Of a DNA stretch of 12,270 nucleotides, positions 7,575 to 12,270 are shown piece after piece. Below the pieces are notes generated by a model. It ran no database searches, was not told where the DNA came from, and saw only the letters and a program-made list of their open reading frames with translations. Position numbers and translations under genes: made by a program. The DNA comes from an uncultured Clostridia bacterium. Lineage in GTDB: Bacteria; Bacillota; Clostridia; Oscillospirales; Ruminococcaceae. Numbering within the stretch: the stretch's first letter is position 1; each line of letters begins with the position of its first letter. The stretch spans positions 1 through 12,270 of the forward strand of contig CALLQM010000353.1 in the NCBI GenBank assembly GCA_938014855.1. The letters are read 5' to 3'.

Positions 7575-7583
7575 TGGAAACCA

Positions 7584-7614
7584 CAGCAGGGGTACACGAA
7601 ATGTACCCCTGCTG
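7584..7614 (+). terminator. Strong hairpin after dctM
   Basis: A perfect 13-bp stem, CAGCAGGGGTACA (7584-7596) with TGTACCCCTGCTG (7602-7614), closes a CGAAA loop ten bases after the dctM stop. No run of Ts follows (GATAAAAACAATT), so it is not a standard intrinsic terminator. It may stabilise the message end, act with a termination factor, or partly separate the TRAP genes from the downstream regulator. Confidence 0.55.
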
Positions 7615-7646
7615 ATAAAAACAATTGGAAAGGACAGCCGGATAAC

Positions 7647-8318
7647 ATGGAAAACCGAACGCTTGGCGAAAAAGCAGCGGATGAACTCATTCGGCTTATT
7701 CGCGAAAAAGGCTATCAGCCCGGGCAAAAGCTTCCCACCGAATATGAACTTTCCGAATTTCTGAATGTCAGCCGCAACACGGTGCGGGAAGCGCTGAGGG
7801 TGCTGGTATCGCGCAATATCGTCACAATCCGTCAGGGTTCCGGTACGTTTGTATCGGCAAAGAACGGCGTAGCAGACGATCCGCTTGGGTTTTCTCTTGT
7901 GGAAGACCAAAAAAAATTGGTACGGGATTTGTTGCAGGTTCGCTGTATCATAGAGCCGCAGATTGCGGCATTGGCGGCAGAAAATGCACAGGCAGGCGAC
8001 CTGGAGATACTCCGCAGAATTTGCGCAGAGGTCGAAGCCTGCATTGAACAGCGCAAGGATTTTTCTCAAAATGATCAGGAATTTCATATCCAAATTGCAA
8101 AATGCAGTCATAATATTGTCATGTCGAATCTAATACCGGTCATCAGCGAAGGCGTCTCGTTATTTTCTTCAACAGTCAGCCAGCAGGAATATGTTCAGAC
8201 TGTTAAATCGCACCGCGAAATCTTACAGGCGATTCAAAGCCGGCATCCGGTACAGGCACAGCAGACCATGCTGTTCCATCTCCTCTACAACCAAAATCGA
8301 TTTTTAGAGGAACTTTAG
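7647..8318 (+). CDS. GntR-family regulator with FCD ligand domain (second copy)
   Basis: FadR-subfamily GntR transcription factor of 223 residues. The winged helix-turn-helix covers about residues 5-70 and has the classic signatures: GYQPGQKLPTEYELSEFLNV, SRNTVREALRVL and the wing RQGSGTFVS. The FCD effector domain covers about 88-218, with metal/ligand residues D143, H147, H189 and H211. The ribosome binding site GGAAAGGA is 12 bases from the ATG, a rather long gap. Unlike the regulator at 3806-4561, its recognition helix is canonical. It sits 33 bases after the hairpin behind dctM and 168 bases before the flavoprotein operon, whose promoter carries three ATAGGAT motifs. Control of that operon is the likely job; co-transcription with the TRAP genes is possible. 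Ligand unknown, likely a carboxylate. Confidence 0.94.
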   Translation: MENRTLGEKAADELIRLIREKGYQPGQKLPTEYELSEFLNVSRNTVREALRVLVSRNIVTIRQGSGTFVSAKNGVADDPLGFSLVEDQKKLVRDLLQVRCIIEPQIAALAAENAQAGDLEILRRICAEVEACIEQRKDFSQNDQEFHIQIAKCSHNIVMSNLIPVISEGVSLFSSTVSQQEYVQTVKSHREILQAIQSRHPVQAQQTMLFHLLYNQNRFLEEL

Positions 8319-8342
8319 ATTTGCGTTTTTTTACCTAAAAAT

Positions 8343-8470
8343 TCATAGGATGATTTTTAATCAGTTTCACAGTTTTTACGGAAATTATAGGATGTTTATT
8401 ACAAAATTAAGGTTATTTACACGAATTATATTACTATTTGTATTATAATAGCAAAAGTCATAGGATGATT
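8343..8470. repeat. Three ATAGGAT direct repeats, putative operators
   Basis: The core TCATAGGATGATT occurs at 8343-8355 and 8458-8470, with the variant TTATAGGATGTTT at 8385-8397. Start-to-start distances are 42 and 73 bases, close to four and seven helical turns, so bound proteins would face the same side. TCAT and ATGA ends give each full copy a short dyad around AGG, as expected for a dimeric GntR protein. The last copy lies just after the predicted transcription start. Confidence 0.6.
8444..8449 (+). promoter_or_regulatory. -10 element of the flavoprotein operon
   Basis: A perfect TATAAT with no good -35 at the normal distance (TTTACA at 8416-8421 is 22 bases away). Transcription would begin near 8456, so the third ATAGGAT motif would overlap the start region. 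A weak -35 fits a regulated promoter. Confidence 0.5.
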
Positions 8471-8473
8471 ACA

Positions 8474-8489
8474 GGAGGGACAACTTTTG
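8474..8489 (+). promoter_or_regulatory. Ribosome binding site selecting a TTG start
   Basis: GGAGGG at 8474-8479 lies 7 bases before TTG at 8487. The protein's FAD motif begins only about 5 residues later (YDVLIVGSG), and no ATG or GTG is available between the ribosome binding site and that motif, so TTG is the start. Confidence 0.8.
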
Positions 8490-9938
8490 AAACAACGATA
8501 CGACGTACTCATCGTCGGCTCAGGCGTGGTTGGAAGTGCCGTAGCACGAGAACTGGCACGCTACCAGCTTAAAATCGGCGTACTGGAAAAAGAACTCGAC
8601 GTATGCTACGAAACAAGCGGACGAAATTCCGCCGTTCTGCACGGCGGATTCGCCTACGACCCCGGCACCAAAAAAGCGGAATGCTGTGTGGAGGGCTGTT
8701 TGGAGTTTGACAAAGTGGCGCAGGAACTGGATGTTCCGTTTAAGCGGACAGGAAAAGTCTTGGTCGGCAACACCGATGAAGACATGGAAAGCCTGAAACG
8801 CACACTGGAAACCGGACGCATCAACGGCAGTCAGGGGCTGGAAATCATTGATAACAAGCGCCTGCACGAACTTGTACCCGCAGTCGTTGGAAAATTTGCG
8901 TTGTATTCGCCCAACAGCGGCATTTTAGACCCTTTCATTTATACCATTGCGCTGGCGGAAAATGCGAAAATGAACGGCGTCAATTTCTATTTTAACCATG
9001 AAGTAACGAACATCCGCCGCCTGCCGGACGACACATACGAGGTTACAACCTCGCAAGGCACATTTATAACGCGATGGGTTGTCAACAGCGCCGGTCTTGG
9101 ATGCGGCAAAATTTCTGATATGCTCGGCATTACCGGATACCGCATCGGAGGTTCCAAGGGAGATTACATCATCTTAGATAAACGGGTGGGACCGCTTCTT
9201 CCAATGCCGGTCTATCCGGTTCCCAGCAATACATACATGGGGATTCATGTCACACCGACTGTTCATGGGAACGTAACCGTCGGACCCAACGCAGAATACG
9301 TGGACGATTTTACTTATTACGGCGTCCCGCAGAAAAACATGGATTACCTGGCACAAAGCGCATCCGATCTGTGGCCGCATATTCACAAACCGGACTATAT
9401 CCGCAACTACTCCGGAATCCTGCCAAAATGGCTGGATGAAAACGGTGTCGTACAGGATTTCGTCATTGAAGCCCGCGATGAAGCACCGCACACAATTAAT
9501 CTTGTCGGCATCGAATCGCCGGGACTCACTGCGGCACTGCCGATTGCCCGCCGCGCCGTTCGTCTGATGGCAGAGCGCGAAACCCTGAAACCGAATCCGT
9601 CCTTTGACCCGCATCGAAAAGGAATCATTCGTTTTTGTGAACAGAGCGATGAGCGCAAAGCACAGCTCATTAAAGAAAATCCCGATTACGGCGAACTGGT
9701 CTGCCGCTGTGAAGAAGTGACCCGCGCAGAACTTTTGCAGGCGGTTCACAACCCATTGGGCGTTCACACCATGGTGGGCATTAAATACCGCACACGTTCC
9801 ATGATGGGACGCTGTCAGGGCGGATACTGCCAAATGCGCGTGGCGCAGATGATTTGTGAAGAAACCGGATGTGAAATCAAGGATGTCCTCTATGCACGCG
9901 AGGGCTCCAATTTATTTACAGGGCGGGTGAGAACATGA
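8487..9938 (+). CDS. GlpA-like FAD-dependent dehydrogenase with C-terminal BFD-type [2Fe-2S] domain
   Basis: FAD oxidoreductase of the DAO/GlpA/LhgO type, 483 residues, TTG start. The N-terminal dinucleotide-binding motif is VLIVGSGVVGSAVA (GxGxxG at 11-16) with the ribose-binding acid E34 in VLEKE; SGRNSAVLHGGFAYDPGT (44-61) is the flavin-contact region typical of glycerol-3-phosphate and 2-hydroxyglutarate dehydrogenases. The C-terminal domain carries C406-R-C408 and C443-x4-C448, the bacterioferritin-associated-ferredoxin-like [2Fe-2S] pattern also found in GlpA. It shares ATGA with the next gene, so the three-gene set likely makes one complex. By analogy it oxidises glycerol 3-phosphate or a 2-hydroxy acid and passes electrons on. 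No glpK or glpF is nearby, so the substrate is open; do not read the GlpA likeness as proof. Confidence 0.88.
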   Translation: MKQRYDVLIVGSGVVGSAVARELARYQLKIGVLEKELDVCYETSGRNSAVLHGGFAYDPGTKKAECCVEGCLEFDKVAQELDVPFKRTGKVLVGNTDEDMESLKRTLETGRINGSQGLEIIDNKRLHELVPAVVGKFALYSPNSGILDPFIYTIALAENAKMNGVNFYFNHEVTNIRRLPDDTYEVTTSQGTFITRWVVNSAGLGCGKISDMLGITGYRIGGSKGDYIILDKRVGPLLPMPVYPVPSNTYMGIHVTPTVHGNVTVGPNAEYVDDFTYYGVPQKNMDYLAQSASDLWPHIHKPDYIRNYSGILPKWLDENGVVQDFVIEARDEAPHTINLVGIESPGLTAALPIARRAVRLMAERETLKPNPSFDPHRKGIIRFCEQSDERKAQLIKENPDYGELVCRCEEVTRAELLQAVHNPLGVHTMVGIKYRTRSMMGRCQGGYCQMRVAQMICEETGCEIKDVLYAREGSNLFTGRVRT

Positions 9939-11176
9939 ATAGAATCCAAAAAGAGGTCGTTATAATTGGCGGAGGTCCGGCAGGATTGGCGGCGGCTGTC
10001 CGTCTGCATGAAAAAGGAATCAAAGACATCCTCGTGATTGAACGCGAAAAACAGCTGGGCGGAATTCTGCGCCAGTGCATCCATGATGGATTTGGACTGA
10101 CGCGTTTTAAAGAGACGCTTTCCGGTCCGGAATATGCAAAGCGCTTTATTGATGAAGCCGAAAAATGCGGCATTTCCTGCGTAACTGATACATCAGTTGT
10201 TTCGATAACCCCGGACAAACAAATTACAACCGTTTCCCGCAATGGTCTGACGGTTTATCAGGCAAAATCCGTCGTACTTGCAATGGGATGCAGAGAACGC
10301 ACACGCGGTGCACTCGGTATTCCCGGCGAGCGTCCCGCCGGTGTCTTTACCGCCGGTGTTGCGCAGTCCTATATCAACCTGCATAACACCATGGTGGGTA
10401 AAGAGGTCGTCATTTTAGGTTCCGGTGACATCGGCATGATAATGGCGCGCCGCATGACCCTTGAGGGCGCGCACGTAAAAGCAGTCTTTGAAATTCTGCC
10501 GTATCCGAGCGGACTTCCAAGAAACATTCAGCAGTGCCTCAATGACTACAATATACCACTGCATCTCAGCCATACCGTCACCGATATCCACGGGCGTTCG
10601 CGCCTGACCGGCATCACCGTTTCCAAAGTGGATGACCATTTAAAACCGATTCCCGGAACGGAACAGGAAATCGACTGCGATACCTTAATTCTATCGGTTG
10701 GACTCATCCCCGAAAACGAACTGTCACGCAAGCTGGGCGCAGAACTGGATGGACACACACGCGGCGCTGTCGTCGATGAGTCACTCCAAACCAACGTAGA
10801 CGGCGTATTTGCCGCCGGAAACGTCCTGCATGTGCATGACTTGGTGGATTTTGTATCCATGGAGGCAGAACAGCTTGCCGACTCGGTAACGGAATACCTG
10901 CAAAACGGCAGTCTGCCCATTTGCAAGATCCAAACAAACGCAGGAGCGGGTATCAATCACGTCATCCCACAGCGTATCAGCGGAAAACGGGATGTCCGCC
11001 TGTCTATGCGAGTCAACCGTCCATTCCAAAACGGTCAGATTCACATTAAACAAGACGGTCAAACAATTAAGACCGTCAAGATGCGCAAAGCCGTGCCCGC
11101 GGAAATGATTCAAATACCGCTTGCCAAAGACCTGCTGAAATCCGAGGGAGCCGTGGAGGTGTGTGTACAATGTTAA
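9935..11176 (+). CDS. GlpB-like FAD/NAD(P)-binding oxidoreductase
   Basis: Pyridine nucleotide-disulfide-type flavoprotein of 413 residues. The FAD motif VVIIGGGPAGLAAA has GxGxxG at 12-17, followed by ERE-x-LGGILRQCIHDGFG (36-54). A second dinucleotide fold begins VVILGSGDIGMIMAR (GSGDIG at 162-167), expected to bind NAD(P). VFAAGNVLHVHDLVDFVSME is the late FAD-contact segment. A C-terminal extension of about 75 residues follows the flavin domain. The start overlaps the upstream stop by ATGA, and the end overlaps the DUF1667 gene by 7 bases. In such gene trios this protein is annotated as a second flavin subunit, probably linking the GlpA-like dehydrogenase to pyridine nucleotides or another carrier. 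A role independent of glycerol phosphate is possible. Confidence 0.87.
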   Translation: MNRIQKEVVIIGGGPAGLAAAVRLHEKGIKDILVIEREKQLGGILRQCIHDGFGLTRFKETLSGPEYAKRFIDEAEKCGISCVTDTSVVSITPDKQITTVSRNGLTVYQAKSVVLAMGCRERTRGALGIPGERPAGVFTAGVAQSYINLHNTMVGKEVVILGSGDIGMIMARRMTLEGAHVKAVFEILPYPSGLPRNIQQCLNDYNIPLHLSHTVTDIHGRSRLTGITVSKVDDHLKPIPGTEQEIDCDTLILSVGLIPENELSRKLGAELDGHTRGAVVDESLQTNVDGVFAAGNVLHVHDLVDFVSMEAEQLADSVTEYLQNGSLPICKIQTNAGAGINHVIPQRISGKRDVRLSMRVNRPFQNGQIHIKQDGQTIKTVKMRKAVPAEMIQIPLAKDLLKSEGAVEVCVQC

Positions 11177-11532
11177 AAGAATATACCTGCATTATCTGCC
11201 CGAATGGGTGCGAAATCAGCGCACAGATCGAAAACGGGGAAATCGTCTCGATGAAAGGCGCATTATGTAAAAAAGGGGAAGCCTATGTCCGGCAGGAACT
11301 GACCGCCCCCATGCGCAACATTGCCAGTTCCGTACTGGTGCAAAACGGCGAACTGCCGCTCGTCAGCGTTCGGCTGACCGCGCCGATTCCAAAAGAACGC
11401 ATTTTTGATGCAATGAGTGAAATCAAAAAAATCCGCTTGGATGCGCCTGTGAAAGCAGGGCAGGTGGTAATTCAAAACCTGCTTGGGCTTGACAGCGATG
11501 TCATCGCAACAAAAAATGTTGCCGCAAAATAA
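11170..11532 (+). CDS. DUF1667 four-cysteine protein, probable third subunit
   Basis: Small protein of 120 residues with an N-terminal cysteine cluster, C7-x2-C10-x3-C14 and C33 (YTCIICPNGCEIS ... GALCKKG). It belongs to the DUF1667 family, which is regularly found beside GlpA/GlpB-like flavoproteins. The cysteine pattern resembles the [4Fe-4S] segment at the start of molybdopterin oxidoreductases, so an iron-sulfur (or zinc) site for electron transfer is a reasonable inference, taking the place of GlpC. Start: GTG at 11161 is in frame but only 1 base after GGAGG (11155-11159); ATG at 11170 is 10 bases away and preferred. It overlaps the upstream gene by 7 bases. The C-terminal half shows no catalytic motif. 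Confidence 0.85.
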   Translation: MLKEYTCIICPNGCEISAQIENGEIVSMKGALCKKGEAYVRQELTAPMRNIASSVLVQNGELPLVSVRLTAPIPKERIFDAMSEIKKIRLDAPVKAGQVVIQNLLGLDSDVIATKNVAAK

Positions 11533-11543
11533 TGCGAACCGCA

Positions 11544-11577
11544 AACCGAGGCGTTGGGAATTCCCAACGCCTCGGTT
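11544..11577 (+). terminator. 34-bp perfect palindrome terminator
   Basis: The 17-base arm AACCGAGGCGTTGGGAA is followed directly by its exact complement, centred between 11560 and 11561, then CTTTTATTG. It is 11 bases after the DUF1667 stop and 10 bases before the end of the opposing gene. The T-rich side favours plus-strand termination; the minus-strand side is less T-rich, so bidirectional use is possible but weaker. Confidence 0.85.
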
Positions 11578-11587
11578 CTTTTATTGC

Positions 11588-12268
11588 TTATTTAAACTTT
11601 AAGAAAGCGGTCGGCGGAAGAATCTGTTTGAGCGTTTCCGACTGCGTCTCCAGCTCCTGCATTGAATTAAAGCTCATCACATGCGTTTGCAATCGCGGCG
11701 GAAGTTCCACAATCTTTGCAGAAATCTTCCGCGCAAATTCCCACGGTCTGCGGCATCCGTTCTGCACCATCTGGCTGAGCTGATCGGACTGATTCGTTCG
11801 ATAAAATCCAAGCAACGGGTTGATTTTCCCATTGACGGACGGCAAAACCGCTGAATCCGCCGGCTCCAGCTGTTCCAACAAAAAGGCGATGACGTCCGCA
11901 CAAATCGTCGGCATATCGCAGGGAATCACAAAGACAAGTTCCGTCCCGCTGTGTTTGAGCGCAGTCTGCAAGCCGGAAATCGGTCCGATATCTGCAACTT
12001 CATCTTCCCACTGCGGCAGACCGCAGTCCGCAATTTTCTGCCCGGGAAACACGGACAGCGCGGCATGTTCCAATCCTAGATCATCCAGCGCATATTGGAT
12101 GTATTCCAAAAACGTGTAACGTCCGATTTTGACTTTGTATTTTGGATAGTACTGCATGCGGCTTGCATGACCGCCCACAAAAATAACTGCGGTTGCATTG
12201 CGAATCTTTTCCACCAGTTGTTCGTTTCGTGTGGAAAACTGCGCAGATTTTTCCGCCACACGTTCCAT
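11588..12268 (-). CDS. MobA-like nucleotidyltransferase (molybdenum cofactor guanylyltransferase family), possibly partial
   Basis: Nucleotidyltransferase of the MobA/NTP_transf_3 type, which in its best-known members attaches GMP (or CMP) to molybdopterin. The 226 visible residues include the nucleotide-binding loop AVIFVGGHASRMQYYPKYK (27-45), GPISGL (95-100), the metal-binding PCDMP (116-120) and INPLLGFY (149-156). The loop differs from the usual LAGGxSxRMGxxK: Val replaces Ala before GG and Gln follows RM. About 27 residues precede the strand that is normally at the N-terminus. The first in-frame Met is two bases from the window edge and no ribosome binding site can be seen, so this may be an internal Met of a longer or fused protein. 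Related cofactor nucleotidyltransferases cannot be excluded. It converges on the flavoprotein operon and has no evident link to it. Confidence 0.8.
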   Translation of the reverse strand: MERVAEKSAQFSTRNEQLVEKIRNATAVIFVGGHASRMQYYPKYKVKIGRYTFLEYIQYALDDLGLEHAALSVFPGQKIADCGLPQWEDEVADIGPISGLQTALKHSGTELVFVIPCDMPTICADVIAFLLEQLEPADSAVLPSVNGKINPLLGFYRTNQSDQLSQMVQNGCRRPWEFARKISAKIVELPPRLQTHVMSFNSMQELETQSETLKQILPPTAFLKFK

Positions 12269-12270
12269 GT

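Noticed and set aside
7539..8111. 190-residue minus-strand open frame opposite the second gntR
   Set aside because: It lies antisense to a clear GntR gene, is Cys/Phe-rich without a family motif, and has no ribosome binding site; a shadow frame.
8319..8342. T-run after the second gntR as its terminator
   Set aside because: A seven-T run is present but no stable stem precedes it, so an intrinsic terminator is not supported.

Overview
The window looks like part of the chromosome of an anaerobic, probably gut-associated Firmicute of class Clostridia. The clues are strong AGGAGG-type ribosome binding sites, AT-rich intergenic DNA, tight operons, protein families typical of that group (FCD-type GntR regulators, TRAP transporters, a DUF1667 protein) and balanced coding base composition. 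The genus cannot be named from the sequence. I see no RNA genes, CRISPR array, insertion sequence or prophage gene.

Left half, positions 42-4561, minus strand: a four-gene operon read as gntR - zinc alcohol dehydrogenase - uxuB - uxuA. UxuB (fructuronate reductase) and UxuA (mannonate dehydratase) carry out the lower hexuronate steps leading to 2-keto-3-deoxygluconate. The RspB/L-gulonate-5-dehydrogenase-like enzyme ahead of them would most simply feed in fructuronate from a hexonate such as L-gulonate. No uronate isomerase, KDG kinase or KDPG aldolase gene is present.

Centre, 4562-7646: a 399-bp divergent control region with operator-like ATGYTAGCAT palindromes over both candidate promoters, then a plus-strand TRAP transporter operon (dctP, dctQ, dctM). 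The binding-protein gene dctP is visibly broken. It keeps its lipoprotein signal and the C-terminal two thirds, but about 100 residues are missing and the frame changes at the junction, while both membrane subunits are intact. Intercistronic hairpins follow dctP and dctM.

Right half, 7647-11577: a second FCD-type GntR regulator; a promoter region with three copies of an ATAGGAT motif spaced at near-integral helical turns; then a tightly overlapping trio of a GlpA-like FAD oxidoreductase with a C-terminal BFD-type [2Fe-2S] domain, a GlpB-like FAD/NAD(P) oxidoreductase and a four-cysteine DUF1667 protein. This resembles a three-subunit anaerobic glycerol-3-phosphate (or other hydroxy acid) dehydrogenase, with no glycerol kinase or transporter beside it. 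A 34-bp perfect palindrome ends the operon. Beyond it a MobA-like nucleotidyltransferase on the minus strand runs to the window edge.

Together the locus reads as sugar-acid uptake and catabolism beside a separately regulated flavin/iron-sulfur dehydrogenase. The most notable points are the disrupted dctP, the two sets of putative GntR operators, and the unassigned substrate of the flavoprotein trio.
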